A DNA stretch of 64,000 nucleotides from Methylobacterium sp. 17Sr1-1 (GCF_003173775.1 NZ_CP029552.1:3210001-3274000); one strand, 5' to 3'. Shown: positions 36,976 to 46,297, counted from the first letter of the stretch. Translations and numbers: made by a program. Notes: generated by a model from the sequence alone, not told the origin.

Positions 36976-38103
36976 ATGACCGAGAAGACCCGCGTCGCCG
37001 TCCTGTACGGCGGCAGATCCGGCGAGCACGAGGTCTCGCTGCGCTCCGCCGCTTCGGTGATCCGCCACCTCGACCGCGATCGCTTCGAGGTGATCCCGGT
37101 CAGCATCGACAAGGCCGGGCGGTGGCAGCGCCACGACCTGCGCCGCATCACCCAGACCGGCGACGAGAGCCTGGCGATTCCGCCGGAGAGCCCCGAGGTG
37201 CGGCTGGCGCCGGGAATCGGCGAAGGAGCCGGCGGGCGCGCCGCCGTGGTCGCCCTCGACGGCGCGCCGGCGCGCGCCGAGATCGACGTGGTGTTTCCGG
37301 TCCTGCACGGGCCGCTCTGCGAGGACGGGACCCTGCAGGGCCTGCTGGAGCTGACCGAGACGGCCTATGTCGGCTCGGGCGTGATGGCCTCGGCGGTCGG
37401 CATGGACAAGGACGTCACCAAGCGGCTGGCCGGCCTCGCCGGCATCCCGATCGCGCCCTACCGCGCCTTCACCCGCCGCGCCTGGGAGCGCGGCGCGGTC
37501 TCCCACGACGACATCGCCGCGACCCTGACGCTGCCGGTCTTCGTCAAGCCCTGCAACATGGGCTCCAGCGTCGGCATCCATAAGGTCAAGGACTGGAACG
37601 ACCTGCCCGCGGCGCTGGCCGACGCCTTCCGGTACGACGTCAAGGTGCTGGTCGAGCAGGGCATCGACGCCCGCGAGGTCGAGGTGGCGGTGCTCGACGG
37701 CGACCCGCCCTTCGTCAGCGTCGCGAGCGAGCTGAACCCGCAACCCCACCACGATTTCTACTCCTACGCCGCCAAGTACCTCGACCCCGAGGGTGCCAGC
37801 GTGGATCTCCCGGCCAAGATCACGCCGGCGCAGATGGAGCGGGTGCGCGCGCTGGCGCTCCAGGCCTTCGAGGCGCTCGAATGCAGCGGCATGGCCCGCG
37901 TCGACTTCTTCCTCGACCGGCAGACGGGTGATTTCTACCTCAACGAGGTCAACACCCTGCCGGGCTTCACCTCGATCAGCATGTACCCGCAGATGATGGA
38001 GGCCTCCGGCGTGCCCTATCCGGAGCTGCTGACGCGGCTCGTGGAACTGGCGCTGGAGCGGCACCGGACCCGGCGGGGGTTGACGCGGGAGTTCGAGGGC
38101 TAG
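36976..38103 (+). CDS. ddl: D-alanine--D-alanine ligase
   Basis: 375 aa ATP-grasp ligase that makes the D-Ala-D-Ala dipeptide of peptidoglycan. Seen: VAVLYGGRSGEHEVSLRSA, VFPVLHGPLCEDGTLQGLLE, VKPCNMGSSVGIHKV, and the metal-binding end DFYLNEVNTLPGFTSISMYP. Residues between are typical of the VanA-like/DdlA group, longer than DdlB. It is not in a dcw cluster, so it may be a second copy. ATG 36976 is preferred over GTG 36958. Confidence 0.94.
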   Translation: MTEKTRVAVLYGGRSGEHEVSLRSAASVIRHLDRDRFEVIPVSIDKAGRWQRHDLRRITQTGDESLAIPPESPEVRLAPGIGEGAGGRAAVVALDGAPARAEIDVVFPVLHGPLCEDGTLQGLLELTETAYVGSGVMASAVGMDKDVTKRLAGLAGIPIAPYRAFTRRAWERGAVSHDDIAATLTLPVFVKPCNMGSSVGIHKVKDWNDLPAALADAFRYDVKVLVEQGIDAREVEVAVLDGDPPFVSVASELNPQPHHDFYSYAAKYLDPEGASVDLPAKITPAQMERVRALALQAFEALECSGMARVDFFLDRQTGDFYLNEVNTLPGFTSISMYPQMMEASGVPYPELLTRLVELALERHRTRRGLTREFEG

Positions 38104-38202
38104 AGCATTTTCCGACCAGGCGGACGCCGGTCGGGCGAAGAAAATGCTGCAAAATCAAAGATCTAGAGAGCTTCGCGATGGCAACGCGATCGTGAAGCTC
38201 TC
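38104..38202. repeat. Tandem hairpins after ddl (dispersed intergenic palindromes)
   Basis: Hairpin 1: AGCATTTT (38104-38111) pairs with AAAATGCT (38141-38148), with an inner CCGACC/GGTCGG stem. Hairpin 2: GAGAGCTTCGCGAT (38166-38179) pairs with ATCGTGAAGCTCTC (38189-38202), one mismatch. This start-of-gap arrangement resembles short repeats spread through related genomes and probably terminates ddl transcription. Confidence 0.65.
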
Positions 38203-38402
38203 CAGGATCGTGGTGCAACGGGCGCAAGCCGCCTCTGCCCGCTCGTGGAGCGTCGCGGGTGGACCGGAGGCCTCCGGCGAGATCATGAACCGCTCCGGGC
38301 CTCGTCGCGGCAGGATCGCGACGGCCCCGGTCGCCCTCCTCCGTTCGACGACCATGCGCGGCCCGCGCCCCTATCCGGGAGCGCGGACACAGGTGCGCTA
38401 GC

Positions 38403-39521
38403 ATGGACGCGACCGACCGCCTGCCCTGCCAGAGGCACCTGTTCGAGGTCCCGGACGACGTCAGCTACCTCGACGCGGCAGCGTGGTCGCCGCTGCCACG
38501 GGCCGTGCGCGAGGCAGGGGAAGCGGGCTTGCTGGTGAAGGCCCGGCCCTGGGAGCACCCGCGCGAGGCGGTGCCGGCCCAGGCCGAGCGGGCGCGGAGG
38601 GCGGCGGCCCGGCTCATCGGCGCGGCCACGGACGATGTGGCCATCATGGGGTCCGTCAGCCACGCGATGGCCACCGCCGCCGCGAACCTGGTCGTCGCGC
38701 CGGGCGGGCGCGTGCTGCGCGTCGCCGACGAGTTCCCGTCGCTGCGCTACGCCTTCGACCGGCTCGCCACGGCCAGGGGCTTGATCGTCGAGGAGGTGCC
38801 GCGCCCCGGGGACGGCGACTGGACGGCGGCGCTGCTCGCGGCGATCGGACGCCCCGGGGCACCGCCCGTCGCGGTCGCGACCCTGACGCCGCTCCATTGG
38901 ACCGACGGCGGGCTGATCGACCTCGATCGGCTCGCACCAGCCGTCCACGCCGCGGGTGTCGCATTGGTGATCGACGCGACCCAGGCGGCGGGAGCCCTGG
39001 CGGTCGACGTGGGCCGCTGGCGCCCCGACTTCCTGGCCTTCCCGACCTACAAGTGGGCGCTCGGTCCCTACGGGCTCGCCTTCCTGTATGCCGCACCGCA
39101 TCGGCAGGGCGGCACACCGATCGAGGACAACATCGGCAACCGCCCGTCCGCGGCGGGTGCCCGGCGCTACGACCGGGGCGAGTTGAACGATCCGATCCTG
39201 CTGCCGATGGCGGCGACCGGGCTCGAACTGGTCCTGTCCTGGGACGTGTCGGCGGTGGCGACCCGGTTGCGACGCCTCACCGATCAGCTGGCCGAGGGCG
39301 TCGTCGGGCTCGGCGTCTCCGCGGCGGCGAGGCACCTCCGCTCGCCGAACATCCTCGGCCTCCGCGCGGCGGGCGGCCTGCCACCGGGCCTGGCGGATCG
39401 GCTGCGGCAGGCGGGCATCTTCGCGAGCGAACGATCCGGGGCCCTGCGCCTCAGCCCGCATGTCTGGGCCGACGAGGGTGACGTGAAGCGCTGCGTCGAG
39501 GCACTGCGCCACGCCTTGTAG
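38403..39521 (+). CDS. Class V aminotransferase-fold PLP enzyme
   Basis: 372 aa. Cysteine-desulfurase/isopenicillin-N-epimerase-like fold. The internal aldimine Lys lies in LAFPTYKWALGPYGLAFLY, preceded by VIDATQAAGALAVDVGRW with the PLP-contacting Asp and Gln. The N-terminal part has VSYLDAAAWSPLP. No Cys loop typical of IscS is evident, so it is more likely an aminotransferase, epimerase or lyase. Alone in the intergenic context after ddl. Confidence 0.87.
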   Translation: MDATDRLPCQRHLFEVPDDVSYLDAAAWSPLPRAVREAGEAGLLVKARPWEHPREAVPAQAERARRAAARLIGAATDDVAIMGSVSHAMATAAANLVVAPGGRVLRVADEFPSLRYAFDRLATARGLIVEEVPRPGDGDWTAALLAAIGRPGAPPVAVATLTPLHWTDGGLIDLDRLAPAVHAAGVALVIDATQAAGALAVDVGRWRPDFLAFPTYKWALGPYGLAFLYAAPHRQGGTPIEDNIGNRPSAAGARRYDRGELNDPILLPMAATGLELVLSWDVSAVATRLRRLTDQLAEGVVGLGVSAAARHLRSPNILGLRAAGGLPPGLADRLRQAGIFASERSGALRLSPHVWADEGDVKRCVEALRHAL

Positions 39522-39728
39522 AGCCCGCCCGACCTTCACCGGCCGTCCGATCTGTCGAACGGGCACGAGTCACCCGGTGCAGCAGTCGACACGACGCGAC
39601 GGCCGGGCCGGAAGCCGGATGCCCGGTCTTCGACATGGCCTTGGAGATGGCGCGCACGCGGCCGCTCCCCGCCCTCGGCGGTCCCTTGCGGGATCGCCAG
39701 GGAGCGCCGGACGTTTCGGCCACCGGCT

Positions 39729-41534
39729 TCACCGGACCGACGCCATCGCGACACCGCTGCCCCCCTCGCCCACCCGCGCGATCTCCCACGGCGGTGCGAT
39801 CTCCTCGCGCGTCGCGCAGAGGCCCGCCCGGACCATCGCCCGTCCCACCTCCGGCGCCGCCGTGAGGACGCAGAACGGCACCGCGAGCAGGCTGCCGAGG
39901 GTGAGCGGCAGGCTCCAGGCGAGGAGCGCCGGGGAGACGACGGCCAGCGCCCCGCACACCACGATCCCGAACAGGGTGACGCCGCCCAGGGCGCGGAAAG
40001 CCTCGCCCCAGCGCACGCCCCGCGCATCCCGGTCCTGCGCGCTCCACAATCCGGTCCGGCCGAGGGCGAGCCCGATCATCACCCCGGTGAGCCGGACCGA
40101 CGAGGCGCCGAGCAAGAGGAACGAGGCCGCGATCTCCGCCACCATCCCGGCGAGGAAGCGCATTCCCCCGCCATGGGCCGCCCGGGCCTCGCGGTCCGCC
40201 AGCACGGCGGCGTAGCCGGCGAGCTTCGGGGCGAGCGAGAGGAGGAGCCAGACGAGGTAGAGCGAAGCGGCGCCCGTCGCCGGGCCCCCTTGCGTGGCGG
40301 CGCGCCAGGGCAGGAGCAGGAGGGCGAGCGTCAGGGCCGGCGGGGTGAGGAACATCATCACCGCCCAGGCGAGCTGGAACCGGCTCATCGGCAGGAGGCC
40401 CGGGAGACGGGGCAGGCGCAGGTACTGGAGGTTGCCGCGGCACCAGCGGGCGTCGCGGGTGAGGTGGTCGAGGAGCGTCGGCGGGTTGTCCTCGAAGCTG
40501 CCCTCCTCGAGCGGCAGCACCCGGACCTCGTAGCCGGCCCGGCGCATCAGCACCGCCTCGACCTGGTCGTGCGACAGGACCGCCCCGCCGCCGCGTAAAC
40601 CCGGCAGCCGGCAATGGGCCGCGAAGGGGGCGATGCGCACCAGCGCGTTGTGGCCCCAGAACGGGCCGCATTCCGCCCCCCACCAGGCAGCTCCCAGCGT
40701 GTAGGGCAGCATGCCGTGGCGCATGCCGAACTGAAACAGCCGGGCAAAGGCGCTGCCCGCCGGTGCCCCGACCGCCAGGCTCTGCAGGATGCCGAGGCGC
40801 GGATGCGCCTGCATGATCCGCACGAGGCGCAGGATCGCCGGTCCGGTCATCAGGCTGTCGGCGTCGAGGGGCAGCATCAGGTCGGCGTCGCTGCGGGCGC
40901 AGAATTCCTGCAGGTTGCCGGCCTTGTAGCCGGCATTGTCGGTGCGCCGGCGGTAGTGGATCCGGGCCGCCTCCCCGTCGGGCAGCCCGGCGCGCCAGCC
41001 CGCGACCCACGCCTCCTCGGCCCGGATCACCGCCGGTTCGTCGCTGTCGCTGAGCACGTGATAATGGAAGGCATTGCCGTGGCCGGTGCGCTCCAGGCTC
41101 TCGCGCACCAGGGCGAGGCGTGCCAGGGCCCGGGCCGGGTCCTCGTTGCGCAGGGTCATGACCACGGCGGTCGTGAGATGGGGCGGGACCTGCCCCTCCC
41201 CCACCGCGGCCTGCGGCGCGGCGGCCATGAGCCCGACGCGGCCGGCCCGCAGGAGCAGGAAGCCGATCGCGGCGTTCCAGAATCCCAGCACCGTCCAGGG
41301 CAGGGTGGCGAGGCCGCAGGCGAGGAGCGCGAGGTCGAGGGCGTCGACCCCGTCCTGCGCCAGCACCGCCGCGAGGGCCGCCGCGAGGCTGAAGGTGGTC
41401 GCGAGGACGAGTCCGAGCACCAGCCACCGCCGGCGACGCAGGGCGATGCAGGCTTGCAGGCCCGTCGGCGTCGTGAGAGGAGCGCGGGACGCTCCCTCCG
41501 CGAGGGTGACCACCGAGGAGTCGGTTTGCGGCAT
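39729..41534 (-). CDS. mdoH: Membrane glucosyltransferase, OpgH/MdoH-like
   Basis: 601 aa, shorter than E. coli OpgH (847). N-terminal TM pair (~35-55, 65-90), GT2 core with VVMTLRNEDPARALARLA, HVLSDSDEP (first Asp pair), MLPLDADSLMTG (DxD), VLSHDQVEAVLMRRAGYE and the RDARWCRGNLQY (Q/RxxRW-type) loop, then about six C-terminal TM segments. Makes the linear backbone of osmoregulated periplasmic glucans. No opgG partner is in the window. Confidence 0.9.
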   Translation of the reverse strand: MPQTDSSVVTLAEGASRAPLTTPTGLQACIALRRRRWLVLGLVLATTFSLAAALAAVLAQDGVDALDLALLACGLATLPWTVLGFWNAAIGFLLLRAGRVGLMAAAPQAAVGEGQVPPHLTTAVVMTLRNEDPARALARLALVRESLERTGHGNAFHYHVLSDSDEPAVIRAEEAWVAGWRAGLPDGEAARIHYRRRTDNAGYKAGNLQEFCARSDADLMLPLDADSLMTGPAILRLVRIMQAHPRLGILQSLAVGAPAGSAFARLFQFGMRHGMLPYTLGAAWWGAECGPFWGHNALVRIAPFAAHCRLPGLRGGGAVLSHDQVEAVLMRRAGYEVRVLPLEEGSFEDNPPTLLDHLTRDARWCRGNLQYLRLPRLPGLLPMSRFQLAWAVMMFLTPPALTLALLLLPWRAATQGGPATGAASLYLVWLLLSLAPKLAGYAAVLADREARAAHGGGMRFLAGMVAEIAASFLLLGASSVRLTGVMIGLALGRTGLWSAQDRDARGVRWGEAFRALGGVTLFGIVVCGALAVVSPALLAWSLPLTLGSLLAVPFCVLTAAPEVGRAMVRAGLCATREEIAPPWEIARVGEGGSGVAMASVR

Positions 41535-41567
41535 CGTCAGGCATCCGGGAGCGGCACGGCGGACGCC

Positions 41568-42509
41568 GTGCGGGCGCTCTGGTATAGCGCAGCCGGCCAG
41601 GCGGAGCTGCGGCAAGAACGCCTGTCCCCACCGGGCGAGGGCGAGGTGCGGGCGCGCACCCTGTGGACGGCCCTGAGCCGGGGCACCGAGCGGCTGGTCT
41701 TCGAGGGCCGCGTTCCGGAGGCGGTGGCCGGGCGGATGCGGGCGCCGGCGCAAGAGGGCGAGTTCCCGTTCCCGGTCAAGTACGGCTACTGCGCGGTGGC
41801 CGAGACGGACGCCGGCGAGCGCGTCTTCGCGCTCCAGCCGCACCAGGAGGCGTTCAACGCCCCCCGGGTCGCCCTCTGCCCGCTGCCGAAGGGCCTGCCG
41901 CCCCGTCGCGCCGTGCTCGCCGCCAACATGGAGACGGCGCTCAACGCCGTGTGGGAGTCCGGCGCCGGGCCGGGGGACCGGATCGCGGTGGTGGGCGGCG
42001 GCGTGGTCGGGCTCCTCGTCGCCCATCTCTGCGCCGGACTGCCGGGCGCGGACATCTGCCTGATCGACCGCGCGCCGGCCCGGGCGGCGACGGCGCGGGC
42101 CTTGGGCCTCGCCTTCGCGCTGCCGGAGGCGGCGCCTCGAGAGGCCGACATCGTCTTCCACGCCAGCGCCAGCGAGGCCGGGCTGGCGCTCGCCCTGTCG
42201 CTCGCCGGCGAGGAGGCGGGAATCGTCGAGCTGAGCTGGTACGGCGAGAGCATGGTCGCCGCCCCCCTCGGCCTCGCCTTCCACGCGAAGCGCCTGCGCC
42301 TCGTCGCCAGCCAGGTCGGGGCGGTGGCGGCCTCGCGCCGCCCGCGCTGGAGCCACCGGCGGCGCCTCCTCAAGGCCCTCGACCTGCTGCGCGACGACCG
42401 CCTCGACGCCCTCGTCACCGAGGAGGTCGCCTTCGACGATCTGCCCGCCGAACTGCCGCGCCTGCTCGCCCCCGGCGCGCCGGGCCTGTGCACCGTGATC
42501 CGCTACTGA
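41568..42509 (+). CDS. MDR-superfamily (zinc-type) dehydrogenase
   Basis: 313 aa from the GTG at 41568. N-terminal GroES-like part (RARTLWTALSRGTERLVFEG, YGYCAVAETDAGERVFALQPH), then Rossmann VVGGGVVGLLVAHLCAGLPG and LIDRAPARAATARALG. The structural zinc Cys cluster of classical ADHs is missing. First gene of a four-gene operon with a PTPS homologue, a GT4 and a methyltransferase. Divergent from opgH-like gene with only 33 bases between starts. Confidence 0.82.
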   Translation: MRALWYSAAGQAELRQERLSPPGEGEVRARTLWTALSRGTERLVFEGRVPEAVAGRMRAPAQEGEFPFPVKYGYCAVAETDAGERVFALQPHQEAFNAPRVALCPLPKGLPPRRAVLAANMETALNAVWESGAGPGDRIAVVGGGVVGLLVAHLCAGLPGADICLIDRAPARAATARALGLAFALPEAAPREADIVFHASASEAGLALALSLAGEEAGIVELSWYGESMVAAPLGLAFHAKRLRLVASQVGAVAASRRPRWSHRRRLLKALDLLRDDRLDALVTEEVAFDDLPAELPRLLAPGAPGLCTVIRY

Positions 42510-42520
42510 CAGGAGCCCGC

Positions 42521-42922
42521 ATGTACGCCGTCGAGGTCCGCGACCACGTGATGATCGCCCACAGCTTCCGGGGCGAGCTGTTCGGGCCGGCGCAAGCCCT
42601 GCACGGCGCGACCTTCGTGGTCGACGTGGCGTTCTTCCGCGAGAGCCTGACCCCGGACGGGGTGGTGGTCGATATCGGCCGGGCGAGCGAGGCGCTGAAG
42701 ACGATCCTGGCGCCGCTCAACTACCGCAACCTCGACGACCTGCCGGAATTCTCCGGAGAGAACACCACCACCGAGTTCCTGTGCGGCCACATCCACCGGG
42801 CGATGGCCGCCGCGACGCGAGCCGGCGCCCTCGGCTCCGGCGGCGAGGGGGTGAGCCGCCTGCGCGTGACCCTGCACGAATCCCACCTGGCCCGGGCCTG
42901 GTTCGAGGCGCCGCTCGCCTGA
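42521..42922 (+). CDS. 6-pyruvoyltetrahydropterin synthase/QueD homologue with altered active site
   Basis: 133 aa T-fold protein. The first Zn His is kept (IAHSF, His14), but the usual CxxxHGH becomes AQALHGAT: His28 is present, the second ligand is Ala30 and the catalytic Cys position is Ala24. The later Asp and Glu-Asn-Thr segment (GENTTTEFLCGHIH) and terminal LHES are present. It therefore probably does not do the standard PTPS or CPH4 reaction as such. 11 bases after the MDR gene, with AGGAG; its stop overlaps the GT4 start. Confidence 0.82.
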   Translation: MYAVEVRDHVMIAHSFRGELFGPAQALHGATFVVDVAFFRESLTPDGVVVDIGRASEALKTILAPLNYRNLDDLPEFSGENTTTEFLCGHIHRAMAAATRAGALGSGGEGVSRLRVTLHESHLARAWFEAPLA

Positions 42923-43977
42923 TGCGTCTGGTTCTCGCCGTCCCGGGCGACCTGTCGGCGCCGACCGGCGGCTACGCCTATGCCCGCCAGCTCCTGGCGC
43001 ACCTGCCGGCGCAAGGGGTGGCGGCGACGCATCTCGCCCTGCCGGGCGGGTTCCCGGATCCAGGCCCGGACGACCTCGCCGGCACCGCCGCCCTCCTGGC
43101 GCAGGTGCCGAGAGACGCCGCGCTCCTCGTCGACGGCCTCGCCTACGGGGCCCTGCCGCCGGAGGTGATCCGCGCCGCCGGACGCCCGGTGGCGGCTCTG
43201 GTGCATCACCCTCTCGGCTACGAGACCGGCCTGTCGCCGGAGCGGGCGGCGGCGCTGGTCGCGGGCGAGCGCGGGGCTCTGGCGCTCGCGTCCCGCATCG
43301 TGACGACGAGCCGCTACACCGCCCGGCTGCTCGCGGCCGAGTTCGGCGTGGCGCCGGAGCGGATCGCCGTCGCGGAGCCCGGCACGCCCCCCGCCGCCCG
43401 GGTCGTGCCGCGGCCCGGCCCGCCGGTCCGGCTCCTCTCGGTCGGGACCGTCTCCCCGCGCAAGGGCTACGACGTCCTGGTGCGGGCGCTCGCGACGCTC
43501 ACCGACCTCGACTGGTCGCTGACGGTCGCCGGCAGCCTCGACCGGGCACCGGATTGCGCCGCGTCCCTCCGCGACCAGATCGCCGCATCCGGCCTCGATT
43601 CCCGCATCGCGCTGGCCGGCGCGGTGACGCCGGGGACGCTCGAGCGGCTCTATGCCGAGGCCGACCTCGCGGTCTCGGCCTCGCTGTTCGAGGGCTACGG
43701 CATGGCGCTCGCGGAAGCCCTCGCCCGCGGGCTGCCCCTCGTCGCCACCTCCGGCGGTGCGGCCGCCGAGACGGTGCCGGCGGGCGCCGGCCGCGCGGTG
43801 CCGCCCGGCGACGCCCCCGCCCTCGCCGGCGCCTTGCGCGCGCTCATGGCCGATCCGGCCCGCCGCGCCGAGGCCGCCGCCGCGTCCTGGGCCGCCGGCC
43901 GGCGCCTGCCGGACTGGCCCGATACCGCGGCGGCGGTCGCCGCGGCCCTGAGAGACCCGACCCCGAGGACAGCATGA
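42922..43977 (+). CDS. Glycosyltransferase family 4 protein
   Basis: 351 aa GT-B fold. N-terminal acceptor half (VLAVPGDLSAPTGGYAYARQ), then the donor half with LLSVGTVSPRKGYDVLVRAL and the EX7E motif SLFEGYGMALAEALARGLPL. The start codon overlaps the stop of the PTPS homologue (TGATG), and its own stop overlaps the methyltransferase start (ATGA). Sugar donor and acceptor are unknown; the operon suggests a small-molecule acceptor, possibly a pterin (inference). Confidence 0.9.
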   Translation: MRLVLAVPGDLSAPTGGYAYARQLLAHLPAQGVAATHLALPGGFPDPGPDDLAGTAALLAQVPRDAALLVDGLAYGALPPEVIRAAGRPVAALVHHPLGYETGLSPERAAALVAGERGALALASRIVTTSRYTARLLAAEFGVAPERIAVAEPGTPPAARVVPRPGPPVRLLSVGTVSPRKGYDVLVRALATLTDLDWSLTVAGSLDRAPDCAASLRDQIAASGLDSRIALAGAVTPGTLERLYAEADLAVSASLFEGYGMALAEALARGLPLVATSGGAAAETVPAGAGRAVPPGDAPALAGALRALMADPARRAEAAAASWAAGRRLPDWPDTAAAVAAALRDPTPRTA

Positions 43978-44831
43978 GCGGCTTCAGCCCCGACTGGCTC
44001 GCCCTGCGCGAGCCCGCCGACCGCGCCGCCCGCGACGCGGGCCTCGTCGCCGCCCTCGCGCGGGTGCTGCCGAAGTCGATGCGGGCGGTCGATCTCGGCT
44101 GCGGCACCGGCTCGAACCTGCGGGCGCTGGCGCCGCATCTGGGCTCCCGGCAGGCCTGGCTCCTCGTCGACCACGATCCCGCCCTGCTCTCCGCCGCGGC
44201 CGAGCGCCTGTCGGCCTGGGCGGAGCGGGCGGAGGAAACCGGGGACGGCCTGGTCCTGCATCGCGGCGGTCAGCGGATCGCCGTGCGCTTGCGCGCCCTC
44301 GACCTCGCGACCGACCCGGCGGCGGCCCTCGCGGAGGGGCCGGACCTCGTCACCGCGGCGGCCCTGTTCGATCTCGCCTCGGAGGCCTGGATCGCCGAGG
44401 TCGCGCGCGCGGTCGTCGGGGCCTGCGCCGTGTTCTACACCGCCCTCACCTATGACGGGCAGGAAAGCTGGACCCCGCCGCACCCGGCCGATGCCGCGAT
44501 CCATGCCGCGTTCCTCGCCCATCAGGCCGGCGACAAGGGCTTCGGGCCCGCCGCCGGCCCCGGCGCGACGGTGGCGCTCGCCACGGCCTTCCGGCACCAC
44601 GGCTACGCCGTTTCGACCGCCGCGAGCCCCTGGCGCCTCGGCACGGGCGAGGCCGCGCTGCTGCAGGATCTCGCCGCGGGCGCGGCGCGGGCGGCGGCGG
44701 AGACCGGGAGGGTGTGTGCGGCGGACGCGGCGGAGTGGGCGGCGGCCAGGCGGCGGCCCGGCACCAGAGCGGAGATCGGGCACCGGGATCTTCTGGCGCT
44801 ACCCGACACCGGCGGGCCTGAGCGCGGGTGA
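43974..44831 (+). CDS. Class I SAM-dependent methyltransferase
   Basis: 285 aa. AdoMet motif I is AVDLGCGTGSNLRALAPHL (~residues 37-55), with LLVDHDPALLSAA as the acidic strand-2 loop and DLVTAAALFDLAS as motif II. ATGA overlap with the GT4 gene. The last gene of the operon; GC content drops soon after its end. The C-terminal 60 residues are Ala/Arg-rich, typical of this GC-rich genome. Confidence 0.88.
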   Translation: MSGFSPDWLALREPADRAARDAGLVAALARVLPKSMRAVDLGCGTGSNLRALAPHLGSRQAWLLVDHDPALLSAAAERLSAWAERAEETGDGLVLHRGGQRIAVRLRALDLATDPAAALAEGPDLVTAAALFDLASEAWIAEVARAVVGACAVFYTALTYDGQESWTPPHPADAAIHAAFLAHQAGDKGFGPAAGPGATVALATAFRHHGYAVSTAASPWRLGTGEAALLQDLAAGAARAAAETGRVCAADAAEWAAARRRPGTRAEIGHRDLLALPDTGGPERG

Positions 44832-45448
44832 GCAGGCAGCGCCTGTGGTGAGGGCCGACGCGGGGCCGGCGAGTACGCTCGACCCGGCCCCGAGCGACGT
44901 GGAGCTGCCCGAGGATGAGAGCGGATTTGGATCGTGTCTGGTCGGGAGATGGTTTCCGACGAAGCAACGCGGCGGCCGTTCTCATCGACGATCCGCTCGC
45001 TAGCCTTGTGGTGAGACGCCCTGCTGGGCCTTCGATACATCTGGCACCGTCCCAGGGGGCTAGCATCGGCGCACCCCGCAGGCACATCACCGGCGAGCGG
45101 TTGCGCAGGATCGAGTTCGCCACGATCGCGTCGAGGCGTCGAGGGTCGGTCAGGTTCGGATCGTCCGGACTCTGCTCACCCTAGAGCGAGCTTTACCGCG
45201 CAGCAGCGAACCCAGTTCTTAAGCTCAGCACAGTCCTTAGCACTCCTAGCGCCTGTATGCGGCGGCGACTGAGGGTCCATTGGGCTGCTTCGTTATGCGC
45301 GCGCTTCGGCTGACGGCATTTTGGGTTCGTTCTGCCAAAACCCATCCCCCGCTTTTTTTGGAAGCTTGCCCGCGTTTGTGGTGCAGCGGAGCGGTGGGTC
45401 ACGGGGCCGCGCTGAGCGGGCGGCTAGCCCCCTCGTGATCAGGCTTGC
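44832..45448. other. Gap without recognised genes
   Basis: About 600 bases after the operon. No ORF with family features is seen on either strand. The GC content falls progressively. The stretch may hold remnants of a lost gene but I see no specific signal. Confidence 0.5.
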
Positions 45449-45588
45449 CTAGTCGGGCTTGGCCTGCTTGCGGCGCTTCTTGCGGTCACCGGAGGGCGGC
45501 TTGGTGAAGGTGCGCGAGGTCTTCTTCGGGCGTTGCAGCCGCAGCACCAGCTCGATCAGCTCCTCCTTAATCGAATGCTCAAGATCAC
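45449..45588 (-). pseudogene. IS66-type transposase N-terminal remnant
   Basis: The minus-strand frame ending at 45449 reads EELIELVLRLQRPKKTSRTF then TKPPSGDRKKRRKQAKPD and stop. The RxxKTSxTSSKPPSxDRK pattern is that of IS66-like transposases or their leader region. Only ~45 residues remain; upstream the frame is lost. Confidence 0.55.
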
Positions 45589-45955
45589 AGCGGCCCACTC
45601 ACGAGTTAGTCAGCGAAATCAGCTCTCGGCAAGAGGTACAGTGAGCACTCTGCATCGACGCCCCGCTGTCGTTACGCTGCGGCCGAGCGTACCCCATAAG
45701 TATTTATGAAATACCGACACAGGTTGTGATCCCAGCCATCGTCGATTGGTACGACAAATGCCTTAATTAATAGAATTCATGCGTCGAGGTATTGACGGAT
45801 TTTCAGTCGTCTGGCCAGCAGATTGCAAATTTATGTCTCCATTTTATTTAATATTAGCAGAAATAATATATAAAAATTCCTTTCCCAGCCTTGATTTCAT
45901 ATCCAAATCAAAAAGTATTTTATATAAAAATATATTGATTGATTCGATATCGAAA
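45589..45955. other. AT-rich gap without recognised genes
   Basis: This stretch is much richer in A/T than the rest, with runs such as AATATTAGCAGAAATAATAT. Short ORFs exist, but no family or ribosome-site support was found. Confidence 0.5.
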
Positions 45956-46198
45956 TTAAATGCGTTTTGAGCCCAATCGAAGGCCGGGGCCTCCACAATT
46001 TTCAGGTATGAAGTTGATACCTTGGCGCTCAAGTGCTAATTGTATTGCAGATATGGTTGAGCTATGCGCATTAAGACTGCCAGGTTTAGCTTCTAGCCGC
46101 TTGATGGTTGGGAGTGAGACTCCCGATGCCTCAGCCAAATCTTTCTGTTCCCACCGGATCAAAGCTCGCGCCGCTTTCACCAACTCGCTCGTCAACAT
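45956..46198 (-). CDS. Xre-type helix-turn-helix regulator
   Basis: 80 aa. LVKAARALIRWEQKDLAEAS, GVSLPTIKRLEA is a Cro/CI-like helix-turn-helix; the C-terminal part (HSSTISAIQLALERQGINFI) is the usual short dimerisation tail of this small alphaproteobacterial family. ATG 46198 is used; a farther ATG at 46249 lies inside the operator region and is less likely. No good ribosome site is seen. It faces a 36-aa gene across two palindromes and probably represses both. Confidence 0.85.
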   Translation of the reverse strand: MLTSELVKAARALIRWEQKDLAEASGVSLPTIKRLEAKPGSLNAHSSTISAIQLALERQGINFIPENCGGPGLRLGSKRI

Positions 46199-46230
46199 GC
46201 TTAGGAGATCCGCGATCCAGGGCCAAAACG

Positions 46231-46279
46231 ATACCTGAGGTATTGACATGGCCCGCCATCATAATGATACTCAGGGTAT
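46231..46279 (+). promoter_or_regulatory. Promoter with two overlapping palindromic operators
   Basis: Palindromes ATACCTGAGGTAT (46231-46243) and ATACTCAGGGTAT (46267-46279) are 36 bases apart centre to centre. A near-consensus promoter reads through them: TTGACA at 46243-46248, 17-base spacer, GATACT at 46266-46271. The -35 touches the first palindrome and the -10 lies in the second, so a bound Xre dimer would block RNA polymerase. The promoter points to the 36-aa gene. Confidence 0.75.
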
Positions 46280-46297
46280 CAGACACCGAGGAAGCCT

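Noticed and set aside
36976..38103. Vancomycin-resistance-type ligase (VanA-like, D-Ala-D-Lac)
   Set aside because: No vanH or vanX neighbours and the sequence reads as an ordinary chromosomal Ddl.
45779..45970. AT-rich 63-codon plus-strand ORF
   Set aside because: No ribosome site, no family features and it runs antisense into the end of the Xre gene; random open frame in AT-rich DNA.
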